Source: Candidatus Eiseniibacteriota bacterium (lineage in GTDB: Bacteria > Eisenbacteria > RBG-16-71-46). From it: DNA of 33,728 nucleotides. The DNA lies in assembly GCA_005893225.1 (NCBI GenBank), contig VBOT01000115.1, positions 2,742 through 36,469 of the forward strand, written 5' to 3'. Numbering within the stretch: position 1 is the first letter of the stretch; every line of letters begins with the position of its first letter. This document shows positions 9,583 to 18,047 of this stretch, piece by piece. The notes under the pieces are model-generated. The model did no database searches and was not told where the DNA came from. It worked only from the letters and a program-made list of their open reading frames with translations. Both the position numbers and the translations under genes were made by a program.

Positions 9583-10140
9583 GTGATCGCCGCGACGCAA
9601 CTCAAGGTCGGCATGGTCATCATGCACAACCGCAAGCCACACCGGGTGACCAACGTCCTGCACGTCACTCCCGGAAACTGGCGCGGCATGGTGCAGACCC
9701 GCCTGGTCAACATCGAGACCGGCTCGAACACCGAGCACCGGTTCCGCTCGGAGGACAAGGTCGAGCGGGCGAGCCTGGAGGAACACAACCTCCAGTTCAG
9801 CTACCGGGCGGGCGACGATTACCACTTCATGAACACTGAGACCTACGAGATGATGTCGTTGCACGCCGACGTGCTCGGTGAGGCGGTCGGCTACCTGACC
9901 GAGGGGATGGTGATCGAGGCGCTCTACTTCAACGGCAAGGTCGTCGGCGTCGAGGTGCCGATGTTCGTCGAGCTGTCGGTGGCGGAGACCACGCCCAACA
10001 TCAGGGGAGCCACCGCCGCGGCCTCACCGAAGCCCGCGAAGCTCGAGACCGGTCTCGAGATCAAGGTGCCCCAGTACATCAACATCGGCGACAAGGTGAA
10101 GATCGACACCCGCACCGGGGAGTTCATCGAGCGGGTCTGA
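9583..10140 (+). CDS. efp: translation elongation factor P
   Basis: A 185-residue EF-P, which binds between the P and E sites and relieves stalling on polyproline. All three beta-barrel domains are present: KOW-like domain I (to about residue 63), the OB domain, and the C-terminal OB domain ending IPQ-type KVPQYINIGDKVKIDTRTGEF-IERV. The start is GTG at 9583, with AGGAG 6 bases upstream. The tip of the domain I loop reads TPGNWRGM. Aligned without gaps to E. coli VKPGKGQAF, Asn32 takes the place of Lys34, which is normally beta-lysylated. So this EF-P cannot carry a Lys or Arg modification at that position. No EpmA, EpmB, EarP or YmfI gene is in the window. Its 3' end overlaps the convergent membrane protein gene by 17 bases. 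Confidence 0.96.
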   Translation: MIAATQLKVGMVIMHNRKPHRVTNVLHVTPGNWRGMVQTRLVNIETGSNTEHRFRSEDKVERASLEEHNLQFSYRAGDDYHFMNTETYEMMSLHADVLGEAVGYLTEGMVIEALYFNGKVVGVEVPMFVELSVAETTPNIRGATAAASPKPAKLETGLEIKVPQYINIGDKVKIDTRTGEFIERV

Positions 10141-12118
10141 GCCGAGCCGCGGGCGGGCCGGACCCAGCTCGACCGCTCCCCAGCCGGAAGACCTCGACGC
10201 GGAAGCCGGCTTCCGGGATCGAGAGGTCAGTTTCCTTCATCACGCCTGGGGCCTCGTCGAGCCGCGCCACGATGGCCCGATCCGGCCGGACCTCGTTCTC
10301 GTAGCTTGCGGTCGCGATAGGCGAGCCCGGTGTCGCGAGGGCTGCGATGACACGCCGACCCGAGAGGCTTTGGACCCGGCCCTCGATCTCATCGGCGCCC
10401 GCGCCGGGAGCGAGCCAGGGCAGCCGCTCGGGGATGCGCCGGCGATCGAATCGAGGGCCGGTCAACTCGGCCTGCCAGGCGAGGAGCGCAGGACTCAGCG
10501 GATAAGAGTAGCCGAGCAGAACGGCCCGGTCCCCGGGGCGGTCCGCTTGCTCCAGCACTCGATCGATCACGGCAGCGAGCCCAGGCGGCGATTGGTAGGC
10601 CTCGTGACCCGCCCGGATCCGGTCGATCGGCGGGCGGCCGAGCACCGTCCAGGCCAGGAGACCCGCGAGGCCGAGCGCCCGAGCCGGTGCAGCGATCCGG
10701 CCCGCTCCCGCGGGCAGCAGGTCGAGGAGATGCACGGCCGTGGTCCCTGCGCGGAGCCAGATCAGCGGCGCGGTCGTGAACAGGAATCGCGAGCCGGGGT
10801 AGCGGTGGAGCCCGAAGACATCCGCGCGACTCCCGGCGTAGGTCAGCGCGATGGCAAGAAAATCGATCAGGAAGGCGAGGTATAGGAGCCGCTGCGGGTC
10901 GCGTGACGATTCCTGCTCGGCCGCGAGGGTCGCGATGGCCCCAGGCCCCACGCCCCGAGGCCCCTTCAGCGGCGGCACGAACGCGAGCGCCAGCACCAGC
11001 CATCCCACCGGCGGCGCCGGCGAGTAGTCGTTGGCGAACGCGCGCGGATAGAAGAGCAGGCTCTGGAGCGACCATGGCGATTCCGCCGTGCTCCGATTCC
11101 AGAAGAGGCCGATCAGCTCCCGGACGCGGTTGGGGTAGGGGATCAATAACCACAGGCCGATCGGGAGCGCCACGCTGAGGCCCCATACTCGCGCGCGTGC
11201 CGGCAGGCTCTCCCACCAGCCGCGGAGCCTGCCGCGGCGGCGGCGGAGCGCCAGCAGCCCCCACACCACCCACAGCAGATAGAAGCCGTACGCCGGGTTC
11301 CCGGGCGACCGAACCGAGACGCGCTGCCCGAAGAGCTGGAAGGCTCCGCCTCCGGTCACCGCGATCCAGGCCAGGAGGCCGGCATAAACGATCATCACGA
11401 ACGGGAACGGCTTGAGCCAGGCGGCGCGCGCGGCCCCGAGCGCGCGATCGATCCAGGCCGCCCGGGCCGCGCCCGGGAGCGCCAGCCACTCGTGGAGCAG
11501 GAGCGGTGCGATCCACATCAGCCCGTAGTTGTACTTGCAGAAGAACAAAGCCGTCGTGCACCAGCCCGCCGCCGCGAGCCGTCCGGGCCGGGCCGGATCC
11601 GCGGCGGCATGCGCGTACGCGAGCAAGGAAAGCACGAGCAGGAAGGCGCCCGGCATCTCGAGCATGCACAGGGTGCCGAACTGGGCGAAGGCGGGCGAGG
11701 CCAGCGCCAGCGCGGCCGCGAGCCCCCCGATCCAGGCGCCCCGGACCGGGTCGAGCCTCCAGCCGGCGACGACGATCGCGATCACGGTGAGCCCGTAGAG
11801 CACCGCGCTCAACTCGTCCGCCGTGGCGTAGCGGTTCCCGAGGACGAGAAACATCGGCGCCAGCATGAGCCCGTGGACGAAGGGCCAGGCGACCTGCCGG
11901 TTGATGATGGAGAGGAACTTCAGCGGGTCGGCGTGACGGATCGCCTGGGCGAGGTCGAGGCCGATGAGCCCGTGCCCGGCGGGATCCCAGATCGGGAACC
12001 CCGGGGAAGAGGCGGCCAGGCGCCACAGAGCGAAGGCCTCGAGCGCGGCGATCGCGCACAGCGCGAGCGAGGCGGCCCGTGCGGCCCGATCCAGCCAGCG
12101 AGGGATCAACGGGCTCAC
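10124..12118 (-). CDS. multi-pass membrane glycosyltransferase-like protein (GT-C/PMT type)
   Basis: A 664-residue polytopic membrane protein with about 10-12 hydrophobic segments through residue 480, then a soluble C-terminal domain rich in charged residues. The first extracytoplasmic loop has an acidic motif (FPIWDPAGHG-LIGLDLAQAI), where GT-C enzymes such as GT39/ArnT/PMT place a catalytic Asp. This points to lipid-phosphate-linked sugar transfer at the outer face of the inner membrane. The match is by topology and motif position only; donor and acceptor are unknown. The start is GTG at 12118 with no clear ribosome binding site. The start codon lies in the 3' arm of a hairpin, CACGAA/TTCGTG. 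It is downstream of rho on the same strand and overlaps efp by 17 bases at its 3' end. Confidence 0.75.
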   Translation of the reverse strand: MSPLIPRWLDRAARAASLALCAIAALEAFALWRLAASSPGFPIWDPAGHGLIGLDLAQAIRHADPLKFLSIINRQVAWPFVHGLMLAPMFLVLGNRYATADELSAVLYGLTVIAIVVAGWRLDPVRGAWIGGLAAALALASPAFAQFGTLCMLEMPGAFLLVLSLLAYAHAAADPARPGRLAAAGWCTTALFFCKYNYGLMWIAPLLLHEWLALPGAARAAWIDRALGAARAAWLKPFPFVMIVYAGLLAWIAVTGGGAFQLFGQRVSVRSPGNPAYGFYLLWVVWGLLALRRRRGRLRGWWESLPARARVWGLSVALPIGLWLLIPYPNRVRELIGLFWNRSTAESPWSLQSLLFYPRAFANDYSPAPPVGWLVLALAFVPPLKGPRGVGPGAIATLAAEQESSRDPQRLLYLAFLIDFLAIALTYAGSRADVFGLHRYPGSRFLFTTAPLIWLRAGTTAVHLLDLLPAGAGRIAAPARALGLAGLLAWTVLGRPPIDRIRAGHEAYQSPPGLAAVIDRVLEQADRPGDRAVLLGYSYPLSPALLAWQAELTGPRFDRRRIPERLPWLAPGAGADEIEGRVQSLSGRRVIAALATPGSPIATASYENEVRPDRAIVARLDEAPGVMKETDLSIPEAGFRVEVFRLGSGRAGSGPPAARLRPAR

Positions 12119-12141
12119 GAACTAGCGGCTTGTCATTCGTG
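12116..12141 (-). promoter_or_regulatory. hairpin covering the GTG start codon
   Basis: Plus-strand CACGAA (12116-12121) and TTCGTG (12136-12141) are perfect complements. In the minus-strand mRNA the GTG start of the glycosyltransferase-like gene is the last three bases of the 3' arm, so pairing would hide it from the ribosome. Confidence 0.35.
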
Positions 12142-12149
12142 AATGGAGC

Positions 12150-12286
12150 GGTGAAGGCGGGCGGGGGCCGCAGCGAGACTCTCGCGACGCGCGAGAAGCA
12201 GGAGGTGAGCGCGTCGAGAGTAGCGAGCGGCGCCAGGGACGGCGACGCGAAGCGGGTCTCGCGGAGCGCCCCCGCCCGCCGTCACC
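12150..12286. repeat. nested 137-bp inverted-repeat element downstream of rho
   Basis: The outer arms GGTGAAGGCGGGCGGGGGC (12150-12168) and GCCCCCGCCCGCCGTCACC (12268-12286) pair over 18 of 19 positions. Inside, GCGAGAC (12173-12179) pairs with GTCTCGC (12256-12262). CTCTCG-CG-ACGCGC (12179-12192) pairs with GCGCGTCGAGAG (12209-12220). It fills the gap between rho and the glycosyltransferase-like gene. It may terminate rho transcription, encode a small structured RNA, or be a palindromic repeat copied elsewhere in the genome. Confidence 0.6.
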
Positions 12287-12318
12287 CTCGACTCACGTGT
12301 GACAAACCACTAGGCCCT

Positions 12319-13477
12319 CTAGGCCCTCAGGAGCTCGAAGATTTCCTCGTTGGTCTTGCAGCGGTGGAGAAGCTCGAGCAGCTTGGTCATCGCCTCCTGG
12401 GGATGGAGTCCCGCCAGCCCGCGGCGCAGCAGGTGGAGGCGCGGCACGATCTCGGGCGGGTAGAGCTTCTCTTCCTTGCGGGTGCCGCTCTTCGCGATGT
12501 CGACGGCGGGATAGATACAGGTAGATCTCGCTGTTCCCGGTGCCCTTGAACTCCTCGAAAATGACCTGGTCCATGCGCGAGCCGGTGTCGATGAGCGCGG
12601 TGCCGAGGATGGTGAGCGAGCCGCCGTTCTCGATCTTGCGCGCGGCGCCGAAGATCTGCCGCGGCGACTGCATGGCCGACGAGTCGAGGCCGCCCGAGAG
12701 CGTGCGTCCGCTCCCTTCGAAGCCGGCATTGTAGGCGCGCGCGAGGCGCGTGATCGAATCGAGCAGCAGCACCACGTCCTTGCCCTCGAGTACCTGGGCC
12801 GCCACCACTTCCATGGCGTGCTCGGCGGTCTCGATGTGCTCGTCGATGCTCATGTCGCTGGAAGCCGCGATCACCTGCGCCGGGGTGTTGCGCTTGAAAT
12901 CCGTGACTTCCTCGGGGCGCTCGTCCACGAGCAACGCGTAGACCCCCACGTCCGGATGGTTGAACGCGACGGAAGCGGCGATGATCTGGAGAATCCGGGT
13001 CTTCCCGGCTTTGGGTGGCGATACGATCAGGCACCGCTGGCCCCGCCCGATCGGCGCGATCAGGTCGAGCGCGCGGCCGGTGACGCGATCACCGTAGGGC
13101 GGCGCGCCCTTGCCGGGCTTCAGCTCCAGGGTCAACCGCTCGGTGGGATCGAGCGCCACCCCGACCTGCTGGAGGTCGCGCAGGACCTCGAGCCCGCGGC
13201 GCTTCTCCGCGGCGCCGTTCATGCGCCCCATCGGGCGGCGCCGGCGCCGCAGGCCGGGCCCCGGCCCGCGAGGCGGAGCGTTGTTCATTCCGCCCATCGG
13301 TGCTCCTGCATAGGGCTGCGGAGAGCTGTTGTTGAGGGGACGGTTGTTGCCGCGCGGCCGGCGACGACGGCGGCGGATGATCATGGAGGGTTGCTGCTGC
13401 TGGAAGGCCCCGGCTTCGGGGTTTGGCCCGGACTGGGGGGGCCGCGGCCCGCGGGGCCGGCGGCGGCGTGGTCTCAT
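12319..13477 (-). CDS. rho: transcription termination factor Rho, frameshifted, with Arg-rich N-terminus
   Basis: A RecA-type hexameric helicase that ends transcription. From residue 111 the sequence is clearly Rho: PTERLTLE, DLIAPIGRGQRCLIV, Walker A PPKAGKT, Walker B VVLLLDSITRLARAYN, then GALIDTGSRMDQVIFEEFKGTGN. After GNSEIYL (residue 320, base 12518) the frame breaks. The Rho C-terminus (IYPAVDIAKSGTRKEE to FELLRA, stop at 12319) continues one base out of frame, and about eight residues equivalent to DRRLAERR are missing, so roughly 23 bases are deleted. The unshifted frame runs to 12293 with nonsense sequence. Residues 1-90 are Arg/Pro/Gln/Asn-rich. No Rho_N or cold-shock RNA-binding domain is seen before the ATPase. 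An in-frame TGA 12 bases upstream and GAGG support the ATG at 13477. Confidence 0.88.
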
Positions 13478-14323
13478 GACGGATCCTCATCGTGAGCCGC
13501 TGTTCTGGCGCCGGAGCGGGCGAGGATTGGCGCTGACGAGCGGGCGCTAGACATCAAGCGAGAGGGCGGGAGCACGGCTCGAACCGGAGCTCGGCTCCTG
13601 GATGGAGTTTCGGCGGAATCAAACTCCGCCTCAACTCCTTTTCTCGTGTGCAACCGGGACGTTGATACCCCTGTCGGGGTGGAGGTCGTGGAGATGCCGG
13701 CCCGGTCGCTTGCCACCCTGAGCAGCCGCCCTCCCGCTTCGGTGGCGCTGCTCGGGGTCATCTCCTCGCTCTCCGCTTCGAATCATGAGTCCCTCTCGCG
13801 GCCGTGAAGGTTGCCCGGAGCTCGAGCACGGACCCATCCCGCCGGTCGAGTCGCCTACCCTCGCGACGGTGGTCAACAAGCACCTGGGCGTTCGTGTCCT
13901 CCTGACTCGCCCTGGGCTGGCCCCGCTCGCCTCGATCACTTCGAATCCGGCCTCGGCTTCCGCATCGCGGCTTCACCAGCATTTTCGCTCACCAGGCAAC
14001 TGGGGCGAGGGTGAGGCGAACGCGCGGAAGCGACTCGCGAGAGGAGAGACTGCCGGACGCGGTGCATCGGCATCCGGCGCTTGGCTCCTCCTGAGGTGAG
14101 CGGGCTACATTATCGCTGCGGGCATCCCGCTTGTCCAGCCTATCTGCCGGGCGAGCCCCGCCGCTTCTCGAGGCCGGCGAGGCGGGCTGCGCGTCGGGTC
14201 GCCGATGCCGCATCAATTAGACGCCCCCCGCCGGGGGGGCGCAAGCACGAGTTTTGACCGCCTGGGCGACACGAGACCCGAAGCGCCGCCGGTCCGCCAC
14301 CGGCAGGCACGCCCGGGCTCGTT
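13478..14323. other. 846-base gene-free region upstream of rho
   Basis: Several ORFs of 65-105 codons exist on both strands, but none resembles a known protein or shows coding-like codon bias. One minus-strand ORF ends with a TGA overlapping the rho ATG, yet its product is Ser/Thr/Ala/Arg-rich nonsense. Near the rho start, two exclusive hairpins can form: GGAGTTT (13604-13610) / AAACTCC (13621-13627), or GGCGGA (13612-13617) / TCCGCC (13625-13630). The region may be a long rho leader; Rho often autoregulates through its leader. The only other clear element is the terminator-like hairpin at 14222. Confidence 0.5.
14222..14241 (-). terminator. terminator-like hairpin after the adenosyltransferase gene
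   Basis: The 8-bp all-G/C stem CGCCCCCC (14222-14229) / GGGGGGCG (14234-14241) with a 4-base loop lies about 80 bases beyond the stop of the minus-strand adenosyltransferase gene. It is followed on that strand only by a weak TCTAATT tract. Confidence 0.4.
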
Positions 14324-14896
14324 TCAACGCGGGTCCGCATCCGGTCCGCGCGCGCCGCTGCGCCACTCGGTCTCGGCGATCCCCTCGCGGCGGTTGCACC
14401 ACCGCGCCATCACGAACAGGAGATCCGCCAGGCGGTTGAGATACCGGACCAGAACGGGCTCCACGGGCTCGTGCTCCCGGAGCGCCACGGCGCGGCGCTC
14501 GGCCCGCCGGCAGACCGTGCGGGCGAAGTGGAGGTGGGCGGCGAGGCGGCTGCCTCCCGGAACGATGAAGCTCTTGAGCGGCGGCAACTCCTCCTCGAGC
14601 CTGTCGATCCACTGCTCGAGCTCCGCCACGTCGCGGTCCGAAACGCGCTCGAGCCGTTCCAGCATCCGGGCCTCCGCGGTCGCGAGCTCGGCGCCGAGCT
14701 TGAACAGCCGGGACTGGATGGCCTCGATCTCGGCGGCGAGCCACCCCGCGGAGTCTGTCGCGCGCGCGACGCCCAGCACGGCGTTGAGCTCGTCCACGCT
14801 CCCATAGGCCTCGACGCGCGGAGCCGACTTCAGGACCCGCCCGGAGCCGAGGAGACCCGTGCTCCCGTCGTCGCCGGTGCGCGTGTAGATCTTCAT
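14324..14896 (-). CDS. cob(I)yrinic acid a,c-diamide adenosyltransferase, PduO/MMAB type
   Basis: A 190-residue cytoplasmic enzyme that transfers the 5'-deoxyadenosyl group of ATP to cob(I)alamin, making coenzyme B12. Family landmarks are the N-terminal ATP-binding IYTRTGDDGSTGLL with the TRTGDxGxT motif, then VEAYGSVDELNAVLG, FIVPGGSRLAAHLHFARTVCRRAER, and the terminal helix YLNRLADLLFVMARW. The order and length (about 180-200) are typical of PduO-type trimers. AAGGAGG lies before the ATG. No B12-dependent enzyme or cobalamin biosynthesis gene is next to it, so it probably serves salvage. It is divergent from the Gre-like gene. No cobalamin riboswitch was recognised in the 170-base gap. Confidence 0.95.
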   Translation of the reverse strand: MKIYTRTGDDGSTGLLGSGRVLKSAPRVEAYGSVDELNAVLGVARATDSAGWLAAEIEAIQSRLFKLGAELATAEARMLERLERVSDRDVAELEQWIDRLEEELPPLKSFIVPGGSRLAAHLHFARTVCRRAERRAVALREHEPVEPVLVRYLNRLADLLFVMARWCNRREGIAETEWRSGARGPDADPR

Positions 14897-15076
14897 GGGC
14901 GGCTCGCCTCCTTGTCGCTCGTCGATCGCGGCCGGCGGTCGGGGACGAGCGGAGTTTCTTCTCCCGGGCGCTCGTCATCAAGAGGCCGGCTTCCCCATAC
15001 TTGCCTCTCGAGCCCGGCTGCGCCATCATGATCGCCCTTTTTCCCATGGAGCCCGAGTCGGCGCCTGATGCTCCCC

Positions 15077-17730
15077 ATGACGATCGCTGAGACTCTTCCC
15101 GCGGTGCTGCGCGGCGAGGTCGCGCCCAAGCTCGCTCCCGAGGATCGACTCCGCCTCGAAGAGCTGGCCGACCAGGCCCGGGCCGAGGGCCGGGTCACCA
15201 GCCGGGTGCTTCCCTGGGCGTGGAGTATCTGCTCGCCGCGGCTTGCGCGCTCAACGGCGAAGTCGAGCGCGCCCACCAGACGCTGCTCGCCCTGTGTGAC
15301 AAGCTCGGCGCCTCGCAGCAATGGGAGCCGCTGGCGGCTGTGGCCGAACGTGCGCTGTCCTTGACCGAGACCCTGGCGGGAGCCCGTTGGCTGGTCAAGG
15401 CGCACGAGGGGCTGAATCAGGATCCGGCGCGAGTCGAGGCGCTGGAGCGCGCCCTCACGATCATGCCGGAGGACCTGGAGCTCGGGCTCCTGCTCGCGGT
15501 CCGGCTCGGCGAGGCCGGCCAGCCGGAGCGACGCCGAACACTGCTGGCCGAGCTCCTGCCGGCCTTCGCGGCGGCGGGCCGATACGCCGGCCTCGAGGAG
15601 GCCGCGCTCGAGTTCGTTGAGAACGAGGACGAGGCGGGCCTCGTGAGGCTGATCGAGACCCTGCCGGCGGTGGCCGCCCAGGGGGCCCATCGCGAGTGTG
15701 TGCAACTCCTCGACATCGCCTTTCCCGTGGTCGCGCGCGCCGGGAAGGCCGGCGCTTGCCTGGCCACCCTGCGCACCGTCGCGGCGCGGATCGCGGAACA
15801 GCATGGAGCCGACGCGGTCGAGCCGCTGCGGGCCGCGCTGGTGGAAGCGCTCCGGCAGGGCCCGGCCCGCGAGCTCCCCGACCCGGAGGCGGTGCTCAAG
15901 CATTCCACGATCGAGGATCGGTTGAAGCCGCTGCTCCCGGCACTCGAACGCTTCGACGCCATCGCGGCCCTCCCGCCGGGCCGGTCGGTGCATCACGCCT
16001 CCTTCGGGGCCGGGCGCGTGGCCTCGAACGACGGCGAGACGGTCCTCCTCGACTTCGCTCACGCGCGCGGACACCGGATGCCTTATGCGGCGGCCCGGCG
16101 GACCCTCGCGCCGATCGCCGCCGGCGATCTCCGGCTGATGAGCGTGAACCGACCGGACGAGCTCGGGCGGCTGGTTCGAGACGAGCCGGCCGAGGTGCTC
16201 CGGCGCGCGCTCGAGTCGCTCGGCGGGGCCGGCGACGCGCAGCGGCTCAAGGTGTTCCTGGTCGGCTCGCAGCTCGTGCCGGCCACCGAGTGGAACGCGT
16301 TCTGGCGTCGCGCGCGCGCCGCGGCGGCTCACGATCCGCGCATCGATTCATCCCGCGCCTTCGAGCAGCACTATCGCCTGGCCGTGGACGCGGGGGGGGC
16401 CGACGACGAGACGCCGCTCCCGGCGCTCGGGCCCCGGAAGTCGGTGCGCGAGAACCTGTCCACGCTGCGGAAGTTCCTGTCGCAGCATCCCCAGGCCGAG
16501 GAGAAGCTCGCCCAGCGTTTCGGGAAGTACGTGACCCGCGCCGTGCTCGACGACGAATGCGAGCCCGTGGACCGGGCGCGCGCCGGGCTCTACTTCGCGC
16601 GCTGGTTCCCGGAGCGCTCGGAGGAATGGGCCGAGGTGCTGAGGAAGCTCTGGGAGCGGGGTCTCTCGATCTCGGACCTCTCCGGCGAGCTGGAGCAGGC
16701 CGCGCTGCTCGAGGTGTCCCATCGGGTCGGCGTCGAGTCGGACGCCATCCTCTCGGCGCTCGACTCGCGCTTCTCGTCGGTGCGCGCGGCGGCCGAAGCG
16801 TATCGCCGGCAGCTGGGCGAGCGGGGGCGAGCCGACCTGCGGGCGACCCTGCTGCGTCACGCCGCCCGCTACCCGACGGCCGCGCTGCGGCGGATCGAGG
16901 AGGAGCTCGGACTTCCCTCGCCGCCGGCCGACCCGTGGCGGCTGCTGTGCGCGGCCCTCACGCTGATCGAGGAGCGTCCCAAGCCTTCGGTGGCCGAGAA
17001 GGTGATGCGCTGGCTCGAGCCCGGCGGGGCCCTCGACGGGGTGCTCCGGGACGTACCCTGCCCCGAGGACGCGAAGCTCGAGTTGCGGGTGCTGCTGCGG
17101 CGCTGGCGCTCCAGCGATCGCTTGCTGTTCCCGGTCCTCGAAGCAGCCCGGCGGCTGGGGCTCGGCGAGGAGGCCGAGGCCGTGCTGGCGGCGCGGCAGC
17201 GCAGCGTTGACAAGCTGTTCCACGGGGTCGGCCAGCAGGCCGAGGACACCAACCTCTCGGTGATGACGCGGGCCACCTGGGAGCGGCTGCGCGAGGAGCT
17301 GGAGCGCCTGGAGCGCGAGCTCCGCACCACCATTCCGGCCTCGATCCAGAAGGCTCGCGAGCTCGGCGACCTGCGCGAGAACGCCGAGTACCATTCGGCC
17401 AAGCTCAAGCAGGCGAACGCCAGCAAGCTGGCCCGGTCGCTCCAGCCTCGGTTCGTGGATGACGCCGAGCACAAGGACGGCATCGTCGGGCTCGGCAGCG
17501 AGGTGGTTCTGGAGAGCGATCGCGAGGTGGTGACCTACTGGATTCTCGGCGAGGAAGAGCACCACCACGGCGGTCACGTGGTGTCGTTCCAGGCCCCGCT
17601 CGGCCGCGCGCTGTTCGGGCGCTCGATCGGCGAAGAGGTGGAGCTCGGCGAAGGAGATCAGCGCCGCCGCTATCGCATCGTCTCGGTGGTTCGAAAACTC
17701 CCTCCCACCCAGGTCGATCAGTCCTCCTAA
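15077..17730 (+). CDS. giant Gre-type transcription factor with helical-repeat N-terminus (frameshifted)
   Basis: The C-terminal part from base 17263 is a complete GreA/GreB factor. A coiled coil carries the tip motif GDLRENAEYHSAKLKQ (17365 onwards), whose Asp and Glu stimulate RNA cleavage in backtracked polymerase. A FKBP-like domain ending RYRIVSVVRKL follows. About 700 residues precede it: helical TPR-like repeats, then a Tudor/CarD-like segment FGAGRV...VLLDF...GHRMP (about 16000-16110), then more helices. Similar long Gre proteins occur in spirochaetes and some FCB bacteria. The start is in another frame: ATG 15077 (or 15068) gives 44 well-biased codons ending GRVTSRV. The frame then shifts near 15205-15215, consistent with one lost base, into LGVEYLLAAACALNG. 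The intact downstream ORF alone starts at GTG 15220. Confidence 0.88.
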
Positions 17731-18047
17731 TCGATTTTCAGCAACCACAATCCGAAATCGCCAAGCATTCGCCGAACTTCGCGCGCGTTGGCATGCGAAA
17801 ACTGCTTGGGCTCGGGCGGCGGCCGGGATATGGTGCGGCGGGTGGGTGATCCGCTCGCCGCCAGTTCCCCCGGGCGAGCGCCCTCGATCTCGATTACAGG
17901 TGTCGTGTTCGAGCCCGGCTCGCGTGGGCGGCGAAGATACTGCTGTCGTCCTCTTGTTGGGTCGGAAAGGGATTTCCCGCCGCCCATCGAAAACGGTGGC
18001 GCAGCGGAGGCACGGTTCGCCGTCGCCGCCTGGAGTGAATGCGCCCC
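17731..18047. other. 317-base gap between the Gre-like and B3/4-domain genes
   Basis: No gene is credible. A plus- or minus-strand hairpin lies just after the Gre stop: CCAAGCA-TTCGC (17761-17772) pairs with GCGAA-aac-TGCTTGG (17795-17809). Nearer the next gene, GGGCGGCG (17926-17933) pairs with CGCCGCCC (17978-17985) around a small GGAAA/TTTCC stem. These could be a terminator and a leader structure, respectively. A minus-strand ORF (17727-18071) is noted as rejected. Confidence 0.45.

Noticed and set aside
13474-13761. 95-codon minus-strand ORF whose TGA overlaps the rho ATG, suggesting coupling
   Set aside because: The product is a Ser/Thr/Arg-rich sequence with no domain and no sign of the missing Rho RNA-binding domain. 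The ATGA overlap is probably chance.
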